A DNA stretch of 64,000 nucleotides from Burkholderia sp. Bp9143. Lineage in GTDB: Bacteria; Pseudomonadota; Gammaproteobacteria; Burkholderiales; Burkholderiaceae. This document shows, piece after piece, positions 24,421 through 35,257 of this stretch. The first letter of the stretch is position 1; the number at the start of each line of letters is the position of its first letter. The notes beneath the pieces were generated by a model. The model was not told where the DNA came from. It did no database searches and saw nothing but the letters and a program-made list of their open reading frames with translations. Made by a program: the position numbers and the translations under genes. Location of the stretch: NCBI RefSeq assembly GCF_003853645.1, contig NZ_QTPO01000034.1, positions 33,639 to 97,638 of the forward strand, given 5' to 3'.

Positions 24421-26351
24421 ATGCCCTACGCCGTCCCCCAGGCCCAGCACGCCGACCGTGTGCTCGGCGCGCTCGCCGGGCGCCTGCCCGCGCCGGCCGA
24501 TTCCGCGCGTCTCGTGTCGTCGTGGCAGCGCTCGCTCGAGCGCTACGCGCTCGACCCGGCGTCGTCGATCGGCCCGCGCGTGCTGACCGCGGCCGAGCTG
24601 CGCGAGGTGCGCGACAAGGAAGAGGCGTTCCTGCGCGCATCGGGCCAGTGCCTGACGCGTCTGCACGACATGATTCGCGTCGCCGACTATTGCGTGATGC
24701 TGACCGACGCGCACGGCGTGACGATCGACTACCGGATCGACCGCGAGCGCCGCAACGACTTCCGCCATGCGGGGCTGCACATCGGCTCGTGCTGGTCGGA
24801 AAGCGAGGAAGGCACCTGCGGCGTCGCGAGCGTGCTGACCGATCTCGCGCCGATCACCGTGCACAAGACCGATCATTTCCGCGCGGCATTCACCACGCTC
24901 ACCTGCAGCGCGGCCCCGATCTTCGCGCCGGGCGGCGAACTGATCGGCGTGCTCGATGCATCGGCCGTCCAGTCGCCGGACGGTCGCGACAGCCAGCGTC
25001 TCGTGTACCAGCTCGTGCGGCAGAGCGCGGCGCTGATCGAGGACGGCTATTTCGTGCACAGCACCGCGCAGCACTGGATATTGTTCGGGCATCCGAATCG
25101 TCACTACGTCGAGGCGCAGCCCGAATGGCTGATCGCGTTCGACGAATGCGGCAATATCGTCGCGGCGAACCGGCAGGCGCGCGACGCGCTGCCGGCGCTG
25201 CGCGAACCGCGCCATATCGACGAGATCTTCGATGCGACCGAGATGCCGCTGCGCGACGCCGCGCGGCTCGATGCGATCGTCGCGCTGCGGCTACGCGCGA
25301 CCGGCGCCCCGCTCTATGCGCGGCTGCGCGCGCCGCTACGACGCGCCGGCCGCGAAACCGGTGCGGCACGGGCCGCCCCGGCATCGCGCCGCCCCGGCAC
25401 CGCGCAGCGCCACGTCGGCGCGCTGACGCCGTTCCTGCACAGCAGCGACGCACGCGTCGCGCAGCAGGCCGAACTCGCGCTGCGTGTCGCGAGCAAGCGG
25501 CTGCCGATCCTCGTGCTCGGCGAAACCGGCGCGGGCAAGGAAGTGTTCGCGCGCGCGATCCACGACGCCGGTGCGCGGCGCGCACGGCCGTTCGTCGCGG
25601 TCAACTGCGGCGCGCTGCCCGAGGCGCTGATCGAAAGCGAACTGTTCGGCTACGCGGCCGGTGCGTTCACCGGTGCACGCAAGCACGGCGCGCGCGGCAA
25701 GATCGCGCTCGCCGACGGCGGCACGCTGTTCCTCGATGAAATCGGCATATGCCGCTCACGCTGCAGACGCGCCTGCTGCGCGTGCTCGCCGACGGCGAGG
25801 TCGTGCCGCTCGGCAGCGATACGCCCGTGCGCGTCGATCTCGACGTGATTTGCGCGACGCACCGCGATCTCGCGCAGATGGTGGCCGACGGCACGTTCCG
25901 CGAGGATCTGTACTACCGGCTGAGTGGTGCGACGTTCGAGCTGCCGCCGCTGCGCGAGCGCGCGGACGTGCGCGACGTCATCGCCGTGGTGTTCGCCGAA
26001 GAGGCGCAGGCAACCGGCCACGTGCTCACGCTCGACACCACGCTCGCCGAACAGCTTGCCGCCTATCCGTGGCCCGGCAACGTGCGACAGCTGCGCAACG
26101 TGCTGCGCTACGCGTGCGCGGTGTGCGACGCCGCCCGCGTGACACGGCGCGACCTGCCGGCCGATCTCGCCGCACAGCTCGGCGCCGGCACGGCCGGCGC
26201 ACTGCCGGACGACGAACGCGGCCGCATCGTCGCGGCGCTCACCGCGCATCGCTGGCGGCCCGACGCGGCCGCGCAGGCACTCGGCATCTCGCGCGCGACG
26301 CTGTACCGGCGCATCGCGAAACACCGGATCGTTGCGCCGCACCGCATCTGA
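24421..26351 (+). pseudogene. acoR: acoR, sigma-54 activator of acetoin catabolism, frameshifted
   Basis: Intact it would encode about 643 residues: an N-terminal GAF-type sensor, a central AAA+ domain (Walker A GETGAGK at 367-373, sigma-54 contact GAFTGA at 414-419, Walker B TLFLDEIG) and a C-terminal Fis helix-turn-helix (AAQALGISRATLYRRIAKH). At 25746/25747 one base is missing: the conserved LDEIGDMPLTLQ reads ...atcggc-atatgccg, where ggc-gat-atg-ccg is expected. The first part therefore ends at 25848 after 33 out-of-frame residues, and the remainder is open in another frame to 26351. No other damage is seen on either side. The truncated product lacks the DNA-binding domain and half of the ATPase. 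Start: ATG at 24421 with CGGAG upstream. A sequencing or assembly error remains possible. Confidence 0.92.
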
Positions 26352-26379
26352 CGCATCCAGCGCATCGGCACGCTTCGCA

Positions 26380-26814
26380 TCACGCGGCGTGCGCGACCGC
26401 GTCGGTCGTGCCGCCGTCCCGGCCGGCCGCTTCATCGCGCCGCATGAATACCTCGTGCGCGGCGAACAACGCGTTGAGGGCGGCCGGAAACCCCGCGTAG
26501 ACGGCCATCTGCATGAACACCTCGACGATCTCGTCGCGCGTGCAGCCGACGTTCAACGCCGCCTCGACATGCACCTTCAATTGCGGCTGCGCGTTGCCGA
26601 GCGCGGCCAGCGCGGCGATCGTCGCGATCTCGCGCGCCTTCAGGTCGAGCTGCGGCCGGCTGTAGATGTCGCCGAAGCCGAACTCGACGAGCAGCCGCCC
26701 GAAGTCCGGTGCAATCGGCGCAAGCGCCGCGATCACGCGTTCGCCCACTTCGCCATCGATTTCCTTCAGCTTGTTCCAGCCGCGTGCATAGCGATCTTCA
26801 ACGAGTCGTTCCAT
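26380..26814 (-). CDS. Carboxymuconolactone decarboxylase family protein
   Basis: 144 residues. The core LDLKAREIATIAALAALGNAQPQLKVHVEAALNVGCTRDEIVEVFMQMAVYAGFPAALNAL matches the CMD/AhpD-like alpha-helical fold. The usual CxxC is replaced by a single Cys (NVGCTRDE), so an AhpD-type peroxidase is unlikely; the sequence resembles gamma-carboxymuconolactone decarboxylases, but the substrate is unknown. It overlaps the 3' end of the upstream MerR gene by 17 bases, so it is co-transcribed with its probable regulator. Convergent with acoR. Confidence 0.88.
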   Translation of the reverse strand: MERLVEDRYARGWNKLKEIDGEVGERVIAALAPIAPDFGRLLVEFGFGDIYSRPQLDLKAREIATIAALAALGNAQPQLKVHVEAALNVGCTRDEIVEVFMQMAVYAGFPAALNALFAAHEVFMRRDEAAGRDGGTTDAVAHAA

Positions 26815-27259
26815 GGTGTCCGTCCTGTTCCGAGGATGATTGAGAAGGGTTCGCCCGTCGTTCCGTCTCGCGTTCCCGCGTCTCGTAGTACGCGATCTTG
26901 TCGCCGATCGCGTCGAGGCTCGCCCGCAGCTCCGCAATATGCGCGCGCACCGCATCGCGGTGCGCGGCCAGCAAGCGCCGCCGCGCACCGAACGTCGACT
27001 CGCCTTGCGCACGCAGCGCCGCGAACTGCTGCATCTGCGCGATCGGCATGCCGGTCGCCTTCAGGCGCATCACGAAGGCCAGCCAGTCAAGGTCGGCCGG
27101 CGCATAGAGCCGGTGCCCGGCCGCCGTGCGCGAAATCGCGCGCAGCAGGCCGGCCTGCTCGTAGTACCGCAGCGTATGCGTCGACACGCCGGTCAGTTCG
27201 GCGACTTGCCCGATCGTCAGCGGACCGGCGGCGGAGGATCTGGATACGGTTTTCGACAT
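26798..27259 (-). CDS. MerR family transcriptional regulator
   Basis: 153 residues. The winged helix-turn-helix LTIGQVAELTGVSTHTLRYYEQAGLLRAISRTAAGHRLYAPADL is at about 14-57, followed by a coiled coil (about 80-135) and a charged tail. No cysteines, so not a metal or SoxR-type iron-sulfur sensor. It fits the broad group of MerR proteins that control small oxidoreductases or CMD proteins in response to electrophiles. It has its own 19-bp-spacer promoter with a dyad and overlaps the CMD gene it probably regulates. Confidence 0.9.
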   Translation of the reverse strand: MSKTVSRSSAAGPLTIGQVAELTGVSTHTLRYYEQAGLLRAISRTAAGHRLYAPADLDWLAFVMRLKATGMPIAQMQQFAALRAQGESTFGARRRLLAAHRDAVRAHIAELRASLDAIGDKIAYYETRERETERRANPSQSSSEQDGHHGTTR

Positions 27260-27269
27260 GGCGGGAACA

Positions 27270-27300
27270 AGGTTAGGAGTTAGAGTTCACTCTAAGTCAA
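27270..27300 (-). promoter_or_regulatory. MerR-type promoter with 19-bp spacer and dyad
   Basis: On the minus strand: -35 TTGACT (27295-27300), a 19-base spacer, -10 TAACCT (27270-27275). The spacer contains the perfect 16-bp palindrome TTAGAGTGAACTCTAA (27280-27295). The overlong spacer with a central dyad is the hallmark of promoters untwisted by MerR-family activators. It is 11 bases upstream of the MerR start codon. Confidence 0.82.
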
Positions 27301-27545
27301 GCATTGTCGAATGGCCAGGCACGACAATCTGAAATCACCGCCGCGGACACCGTAAACAATGGTCAAAACCGCCGTCCGGCGCGGCTTTCTGTCTTTACAG
27401 CGACGCAAGCTTTCAGCAAGATTCGGCCAGCCTGTCTCAAAAAGGGCACGCATTTGTCCTATGCTTAACGGCGGCGCCCGGCCAGGCCTCGCCCCGCCGT
27501 CCGTTGCAACAGCCATTCATCCGTCAGAACCAGGGAGCCTTTGCC

Positions 27546-28163
27546 ATGCTGAAAAAGCTGCTGATGCTGTTCGTCGCGCTATCGCTGTCGCTCGCCGCCG
27601 GCCTCGCCGCGGCCGTCGAAGTCAACACGGCCGACCAGGCCGCGCTCGAATCGGTGAAGGGCCTCGGGCCCGTGAAGTCGAAGGCGATCATCGACGAACG
27701 CACCAAGAACGGCCCGTTCAAGGACGCGGACGATCTCGCGAACCGCGTGAAGGGTCTCGGCACGAAGTCGGTCGGGCATCTCGAGGAAAATGGCCTGACG
27801 ATCGGCGGCTCGTCGACACCGCCGAAAGGCGTGAAGCTGTCGAAACCGGCCGCGACGACCTCTGCGACCCCGTCGGCCACGACGTCGGCAGGCACCGCAT
27901 CGACGTCGACGACGGCGACGGCGACGGCCGGCACGACGGCGACGGCACCGGCCGCGAGCGCACCGGACGCGGCGACCAAGCCGGCCAAGAGCAAGCGCGC
28001 ATCGAAGAAGGACAAGGCGGCCGCAGCCTCGGCGGCATCCGCCGACGCGGGCGCGAGTGCGAGCGCGCCCGCCGCAGCGTCGTCCGCGAAGGCGACGAAG
28101 GGTTCGAAGAAGAAGAGCAAGAAGGACAAGGCAGCCTCCGCCGCCGCGGCGTCGGGCGCCTGA
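27546..28163 (+). CDS. ComEA-like helix-hairpin-helix protein with Lys/Ala-rich tail
   Basis: 205 residues. A signal peptide (MLKKLLMLFVALSLSLAAGLAAA) is followed by a helix-hairpin-helix pair (VEVNTADQAALESVKGLGPVKSKAIIDERTKNGPFKDADDLANRVKGLGTKSVGHL, about 23-80), the ComEA DNA-binding fold. The remaining ~120 residues are low-complexity Ala/Thr/Ser with basic clusters (KPAKSKRASKKDK, KGSKKKSKKDK), reminiscent of histone-H1 tails. It is probably a periplasmic double-stranded DNA-binding protein, perhaps in DNA uptake; no other competence genes are adjacent. ATG at 27546; the open frame upstream lacks a signal sequence. Confidence 0.82.
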   Translation: MLKKLLMLFVALSLSLAAGLAAAVEVNTADQAALESVKGLGPVKSKAIIDERTKNGPFKDADDLANRVKGLGTKSVGHLEENGLTIGGSSTPPKGVKLSKPAATTSATPSATTSAGTASTSTTATATAGTTATAPAASAPDAATKPAKSKRASKKDKAAAASAASADAGASASAPAAASSAKATKGSKKKSKKDKAASAAAASGA

Positions 28164-28207
28164 TGTGCGCCGCGCGCGCGATGGCGTGCGTGCGGCATTC
28201 GTTCAAC

Positions 28208-28233
28208 GGGCGCCGTCGTCACGGCGCCCTTTT
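28208..28233 (+). terminator. Intrinsic terminator after the ComEA-like gene
   Basis: GGGCGCCGT (28208-28216) pairs with ACGGCGCCC (28221-28229) around CGTC, followed by TTTT. It ends 19 bases before the next ATG, so the following gene needs its own promoter or read-through. Confidence 0.75.
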
Positions 28234-28251
28234 CAGTGAAGGTGAAGAACC

Positions 28252-28683
28252 ATGGGTCTCCTCGATATCGTTGGCGGTCTGATCGGCGGCCAGGCCGGCG
28301 GCAACTCGCAAAGCGCACTCATCACGACCGCGCTCGAATTCATCAACAACCAGCCGGGTGGTCTGAACGGGCTGATCGAGAAGTTCAAGGCCGGCGGCGC
28401 CGGCGACATCATCGGCTCGTGGGTCGGCAACGGCGAAAACCAGCCGATCTCGGCCGACACGCTGCAGAACGTGCTCGGCTCCGACGTCGTCGGCGCGCTC
28501 GCGAGCAAGGTCGGCATCGATCCGTCCCAGGCATCGTCGATCCTCGCGCAGGTGCTGCCGCACGTCGTCAACGGCGCGACGCCGAACGGCGAAGTGCCGG
28601 CCGGCGGCCAGGTCGACACGTCGAACGTGCTCGGCACGCTCACGCAGCTCGCCGGCATGTTCGGCGGCAACAAGCAGGCCTGA
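28252..28683 (+). CDS. YidB-like protein (DUF937)
   Basis: 143 residues. MGLLDIVGGLIGGQAGGNSQSALITTALEFINNQPGGLNGLIEKFKAGGAGDIIGSWVGNGENQPIS is the YidB/DUF937 core, with LGSDVVGALASKVGIDPSQASSILAQVLPHVVNGATPNGEVP completing it. The family is common in Proteobacteria; no biochemical function is established. Its leader is short and its upstream neighbour ends in a terminator. Followed by a strong terminator. Confidence 0.88.
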   Translation: MGLLDIVGGLIGGQAGGNSQSALITTALEFINNQPGGLNGLIEKFKAGGAGDIIGSWVGNGENQPISADTLQNVLGSDVVGALASKVGIDPSQASSILAQVLPHVVNGATPNGEVPAGGQVDTSNVLGTLTQLAGMFGGNKQA

Positions 28684-28737
28684 GCCCGCACGGCACCGGC
28701 TGACAGCTGCGGCAGCGGTTTCGGCCGCGCCATATGC

Positions 28738-28769
28738 AAACACCCCGCCTGAGCGGGGTGTTTGTTTTT
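28738..28769 (+). terminator. Intrinsic terminator of the yidB-like gene
   Basis: AAACACCCCGC (from 28738) pairs with GCGGGGTGTTT (to 28763) around CTGA, followed by GTTTTT. Because A residues precede the stem, it may also work for clpB on the minus strand. Confidence 0.88.
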
Positions 28770-28811
28770 GCGCGCCCGGCGCGAACCGGGCGTGCGGCCG
28801 ATCACCGGCGA

Positions 28812-31409
<2,598 letters not shown>

Positions 31410-31443
31410 TTGGTGAGACCTCCAATTTTCGATTAACACCAAG

Positions 31444-31468
31444 ATGAGGATGGTTATACGGGTTTCAA
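31444..31468 (-). promoter_or_regulatory. Heat-shock (sigma-32) promoter of clpB
   Basis: The minus strand reads TTGAAA (31463-31468), 13 bases, CCTCAT (31444-31449), close to the sigma-32 consensus (CTTGAAA, 11-16 bases, CCCCATNT); the base before TTGAAA is C as required. Predicted start is about 31437, giving a leader of about 28 nt. Confidence 0.7.
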
Positions 31469-31565
31469 GCGAAATTCGGGTTGATTCAGCGCAAAAATCG
31501 CCGGGCGGCGACGCGGCGGCCCGCGGACGGGCTGCAGCCGGATGACAGGGTATGGCGCCGGCGTG

Positions 31566-32084
31566 TCAGCCGGCCTTCGACTGCGATTCGGCGGACGCCG
31601 GTACGCCATCCCCGGACAGCTCGGCACGCACCAGCGCGATCGGACGAATGCCCAGCAGCGCAACGAGCGGCGATGCGGGCACGGCCAGCTCGCCGAGCGT
31701 GTGCCGGTCGAGTTCGGTGAAGAATGCGTCGCGCGCGGCCGCCAGCACGCCCTTCAGGCGGCACTGCGGCTCGATCACGCAGCCGCGCGACTCGTCGCCG
31801 TCGGCCGCGAAGCAACCGACCAGCGCGAAATCGCTCTCGGTCGCACGCACCACCTGGCCGACCGTCAGCTTCAGCGATTCCGGAAACAGCCGCAGCCCGC
31901 CGTTGCGGCCGCGCACGGTATCGACCCAGCCGAGCTCGCCGAGCTGCTGCACGACCTTCATCAGATGGTTCTTCGAGATGCCGTAGGCGTCCGAGATCTC
32001 CTGGATCGTCGCGAGCCCCTCGCCGCGCACGGCAAGGTACAGCATGACGCGCAGCGAGTAGTCGGTGTAGTCGGTGAGTCTCAT
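31566..32084 (-). CDS. nsrR: NsrR-type Rrf2 family transcriptional repressor
   Basis: 172 residues. An Rrf2 winged helix (MRLTDYTDYSLRVMLYLAVRGEGLATIQEISDAYGISKNHLMKVVQQLGELGWV) starts the protein. Three cysteines with NsrR spacing follow (VGCF, RGCVIEPQC), fitting an iron-sulfur cluster that reacts with nitric oxide. The sequence is far closer to NsrR than to IscR. It is divergent from a truncated haemoglobin gene, an NO-detoxifying type, supporting an NO-response role. The C-terminal ~25 residues are Ser/Ala-rich. Confidence 0.9.
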   Translation of the reverse strand: MRLTDYTDYSLRVMLYLAVRGEGLATIQEISDAYGISKNHLMKVVQQLGELGWVDTVRGRNGGLRLFPESLKLTVGQVVRATESDFALVGCFAADGDESRGCVIEPQCRLKGVLAAARDAFFTELDRHTLGELAVPASPLVALLGIRPIALVRAELSGDGVPASAESQSKAG

Positions 32085-32208
32085 GAGCGAATACGGAAAA
32101 TTATCAATCGCGCCCCAATTAGGCGAGCCGAGTCAATCGAAACGCGCGCCGGGGCGGCTGTCGAGGCCGCTTGACGGCGCCGGGTTGCCGGGACGGCCCG
32201 CGCGCAAT

Positions 32209-32234
32209 AAGATGCATGACATCTACGCATTCTT
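32209..32234 (+). promoter_or_regulatory. Possible NsrR operator upstream of the haemoglobin gene
   Basis: AAGATGCAT (32209-32217) matches the NsrR half-site (consensus AAGATGCATTT). An imperfect inverted copy, GCATTCTT (32227-32234), lies after it. The overall spacing is a few bases longer than the published 11-1-11 repeat, so this is a candidate, not a firm site. Confidence 0.38.
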
Positions 32235-32350
32235 CAGGCATTGGTGGACGCTATTTTGCGTCAAAATTCCGTCGGCGTCCTGCGCGTTGCCTGCGCTGCC
32301 GTTCCGCCGACACGGTGCCGATGCCCCGAATTTCCCGGCCCTTTTTTGCC

Positions 32351-32911
32351 ATGACCGCCCTGCCTGCCTCGCCCGATACCGCTCCGGCCCGCCTCCGCGA
32401 CGCCGAACCGACCGAAGACAACATCCGCGACCTCGTGTATGCGTTCTACGACCGCGTGCGCGCCGATCCCCTGCTCGGCCCCGTGTTCGACGCGAAGCTG
32501 TACGGCCGCTGGGACGACCATCTGCCGAAGATGGTGAGTTTCTGGTCGAGCCTCGTGCTCGGCACCAAAGGCTATCGCGGCAACGTGCAGCAGGCGCACC
32601 AGCCGCTCGACGGGATCGAGCCCGCGCATTTCAGCCGCTGGCTGTCGCTGTTCCTGAAGACCGTCGAGGGGCGCTACACGCCGCCCGCGGCCATCCGCTT
32701 CATGGAGCCCGCGCTGCGGATCGCGCAGAGCCTGCAATTGAGCCGCTTCGGCTGGGATTACCAGATTCCGCCCGAGCAGCAGGCGCTGCTCGACGCGATC
32801 GCGCCGCGCCGCCGCGACACGAGCGACGATCCGGACGCGCTGCCGTCACGCGCCCGCGGCGAGCCGTTTCCGACGAGAATCATCGGGCGCAGCGTCGATT
32901 CGGACGCCTGA
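32351..32911 (+). CDS. Group III truncated haemoglobin
   Basis: 186 residues from the ATG at 32351; an in-frame ATG at 32321 would add ten. EDNIRDLVYAFYDRVRADPLLGPVFDAKLYGRWDDHLPKMVSFWSSLVLGTKGYRGNVQQAHQPLDGIEPAHFSRWLSLFLKTVEGRYTP... is the short 2-on-2 globin fold of group III, with the proximal-histidine region around QQAHQPL/HFSRWL. These proteins bind oxygen and nitric oxide and are often NO-inducible. The last ~35 residues are a charged tail. Divergent from nsrR. Neither start has a strong ribosome-binding site. Confidence 0.85.
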   Translation: MTALPASPDTAPARLRDAEPTEDNIRDLVYAFYDRVRADPLLGPVFDAKLYGRWDDHLPKMVSFWSSLVLGTKGYRGNVQQAHQPLDGIEPAHFSRWLSLFLKTVEGRYTPPAAIRFMEPALRIAQSLQLSRFGWDYQIPPEQQALLDAIAPRRRDTSDDPDALPSRARGEPFPTRIIGRSVDSDA

Positions 32912-32979
32912 CAGGCGATGCGCGACGATTGAACGCTTGAACGCCTGCGGCACATGGCCGCATGACGCGCACGCCGCAC

Positions 32980-33456
32980 TCAACGCGGCGTGTTGCCCGA
33001 TTCGACGCCCCAGCGCGCGAGCGCCGCATCGTCGGTACTGCGGGCATCGACCCAGCGCTCGCCGTCCGGCGTCGTTTCCTTCTTCCAGAACGGCGCCTCG
33101 GTCTTCAGGTAGTCCATCACGAATTCGCACGACGCGAACGCATCGCCGCGATGCGACGCGACCGTCGCGACCATCACGATCTGGTCGAGCGGCAGCAGCC
33201 GGCCGACGCGATGCACGATCGCGACGTCGATTCCGGGCCAGCGCCGGCCGGCCTCGGCGGCGATCTCCTCGAGCGCCTTCTCGGTCATCCCCGGATAGTG
33301 CTCGAGCTCCATCGCGGCGACCGAATCGCCTTCGTTCAGGTCGCGCACGGTGCCGACGAAGCACGCGATCGCGCCGATCTTCGGGTTGCGCGCGCGCAGC
33401 GCCGCCACTTCGGCGTTCAGGTCGAAATCGTCGGTCTGGACTCTTACCGTCGCCAT
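32980..33456 (-). CDS. moaE: Molybdopterin synthase catalytic subunit
   Basis: 158 residues. Key segments are FVGTVRDLNEGDSVAAMELEHYPGMTEKALEEIA, VHRVGRLLPLDQIVMVATVASHRGDAFASCEFVMDYLKTEAPFWKKE; the last holds the catalytic lysines. With MoaD it adds the dithiolene sulfurs to precursor Z to give molybdopterin. It follows moaD by ten bases in moeA-moaD-moaE (minus strand). Confidence 0.96.
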   Translation of the reverse strand: MATVRVQTDDFDLNAEVAALRARNPKIGAIACFVGTVRDLNEGDSVAAMELEHYPGMTEKALEEIAAEAGRRWPGIDVAIVHRVGRLLPLDQIVMVATVASHRGDAFASCEFVMDYLKTEAPFWKKETTPDGERWVDARSTDDAALARWGVESGNTPR

Positions 33457-33466
33457 CGCAAGCCTC

Positions 33467-33724
33467 TCAACCGCCCGTCACCGGCGGAAAAAACGCGACC
33501 TCGCAACCGTCGGTGAGCCGCGTAGCGGGGTCGGTCATCTCGTGATTGCACGCCATGCGCAACGCACGCCCCTCGGCGAGCGTCTCGGCCCACGCGCCGC
33601 CGCGCAGGCGCAGCCACGCGCGCACGTCGCCGACGGTCGTCACGCCGTCCGGCACGTCGGCCTGCTCGTCGGACACGCCCAGCGCCTCGCGCACGCTTGC
33701 AAAGAATTTCAGCTGAATCTTCAT
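33467..33724 (-). CDS. moaD: Molybdopterin synthase sulfur-carrier subunit
   Basis: 85 residues, ubiquitin-like fold ending in the required diglycine (AFFPPVTGG). MKIQLKFFASVREALGVSDEQADVP is the family start. It carries sulfur as a C-terminal thiocarboxylate and partners MoaE. Nineteen bases downstream of moeA. Confidence 0.95.
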   Translation of the reverse strand: MKIQLKFFASVREALGVSDEQADVPDGVTTVGDVRAWLRLRGGAWAETLAEGRALRMACNHEMTDPATRLTDGCEVAFFPPVTGG

Positions 33725-33743
33725 AGGTCGGGAAGCCGTCGCG

Positions 33744-34991
33744 TTACGACAGCAGTTCGGAAAACGGAATGAAACGCACGGTCTCGCCCGCGCTGATCGC
33801 GTGCTGCGGCGGATTGTCGATCAGGCCGTCGCCCCAGACCGTCGACGTCAGCACCGCCGAGCTCTGGTTCGGGAACAGATCGAGGCCGCCGGCCGCGTTG
33901 ACGCGCGCGCGCAGGAATTCGTTGCGCCGGTCGCCCTTGCTTTGCGAGAAGTCCGCGCGCAGCGACACCGCGCGCGGCGCGACATCGCGCACGCCGGACA
34001 GGCGCAGCAGGAACGGCCGCACGAACAGCAGGAACGTGACGAAGCTCGACACGGGGTTGCCCGGCAGCCCGATGAAATGCGCGTCGGGACGTTCGTCGCC
34101 GCGACGCACCGCACCGAACGCGAGCGGCTTGCCCGGCTTCATCGCGATCTGCCACAACGCGAGCCGCCCTTCGGCCTCGACGGCCGGCTTCACGTGGTCC
34201 TCGTCGCCGACCGAAACGCCGCCGCTCGTCAGGATCACGTCGTGATCGCGCGCGGCCTCGCGCAGCGTGTCGCGGGTCGCGGCGAGCGAGTCGGGCACGA
34301 TCCCGTAGTCGGTCACGTGGCAGCCGAGCCGCTCGAGCAGCCCGCGCAGCGTGAAGCGGTTCGAGTTGTAGATCGCGCCGGGCTTCAGCGGCTCGCCCGG
34401 CATCGTCAGTTCGTCGCCGGTGAAGAACACCGCGACGCGAATCCGCCGCGCGACCGACAGCTGCGCGCAGCCGACCGACGCGGCAAGGCCGAGCGCCTGC
34501 GGCGTGAGCCGCGTGCCGGCCGGCAGGATCACCGAACCCTGGCGGATGTCCGCGCCCTGCGCGGTGATCCATTCACCGGCCTTCGGCGTGTGCAGGATCT
34601 CGACCGCGTCGCCGTCGGCCGATGTCTGCTCCTGCATCACGACGGCGTCGGCACCGGGCGGCACCGTGGCACCGGTGAAGATCCGCGCAGCCGTGCCCGC
34701 CGCGAGCGGCGCGGCCGGATGACCGGCCGGAATCCGCTGCGACACCGGCAGGCGCCGCTCGCCGTGCAGCAGGTCGGCGACGCGCACCGCATAGCCGTCC
34801 ATCGCGCTCGTATGCATCGGCGGCACGTCGAGCGGCGAGCTCACGTCGGTCGCCAGCACGCGGCCGAGCCCATCGAGCGTGGCGACGGTTTCGGCGCCGG
34901 GCAGCGGCTTCGCGGCTTCGAGCAGCGCGGCGAGCGCTTCGGCAGTCGACAGCATCGGCGCGCGCGGCGCCGCGGGAATCGAGTTCGACAT
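33744..34991 (-). CDS. moeA: Molybdopterin molybdenumtransferase
   Basis: 415 residues. DVPPMHTSAMDGYAV, ARIFTGATVPPGADAVVMQE, the molybdopterin-binding ILTSGGVSVGDEDHV and IAMKPGKPLAFG, and HFIGLPGNPVSSFVTF define MoeA/Glp. It inserts molybdate into adenylated molybdopterin. First gene of the moeA-moaD-moaE operon. The 266 bases upstream, to thrC, contain only a long inverted repeat (35161-35205). Confidence 0.96.
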   Translation of the reverse strand: MSNSIPAAPRAPMLSTAEALAALLEAAKPLPGAETVATLDGLGRVLATDVSSPLDVPPMHTSAMDGYAVRVADLLHGERRLPVSQRIPAGHPAAPLAAGTAARIFTGATVPPGADAVVMQEQTSADGDAVEILHTPKAGEWITAQGADIRQGSVILPAGTRLTPQALGLAASVGCAQLSVARRIRVAVFFTGDELTMPGEPLKPGAIYNSNRFTLRGLLERLGCHVTDYGIVPDSLAATRDTLREAARDHDVILTSGGVSVGDEDHVKPAVEAEGRLALWQIAMKPGKPLAFGAVRRGDERPDAHFIGLPGNPVSSFVTFLLFVRPFLLRLSGVRDVAPRAVSLRADFSQSKGDRRNEFLRARVNAAGGLDLFPNQSSAVLTSTVWGDGLIDNPPQHAISAGETVRFIPFSELLS

Positions 34992-35160
34992 CGATGGAAT
35001 CGGGAATCGTTGGAGTCAATACGTCATTGTAGCGACGCCGTCCCGCGGACGCGCGATATGCCGAACATGCGACAACTGTGATCGGCGCGAACACGCGGCA
35101 CTGGCACTTGTTTCGTCGTGCACCGGATGGCACGCCTGCGCACGGCCGTCGCCAAACGAA

Positions 35161-35205
35161 ACGGCCGGAACCCCGATCCGTGCGACGAATCGGCATTCCG
35201 GCCGT
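35161..35205 (-). terminator. Candidate terminator after thrC (long inverted repeat)
   Basis: ACGGCCGGAA (35161-35170) pairs with TTCCGGCCGT (35196-35205), and the inner GAT/ATC bases extend the stem. On the minus strand it follows the thrC stop by about 50 bases and is followed by TTTCGTTT, a broken U-tract, so termination is plausible but not certain. Confidence 0.5.
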
Positions 35206-35257
35206 CCCGTGCCGCCGGGCTTGCGACCCCGTGGCCCGGCGCTAGCCCGGTGCTACG

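Noticed and set aside
25735..25760. Programmed ribosomal frameshifting in acoR instead of a mutation
   Set aside because: There is no slippery heptamer or stop-adjacent signal, and no AcoR is known to use frameshifting. A simple one-base deletion restores the conserved GDM exactly.
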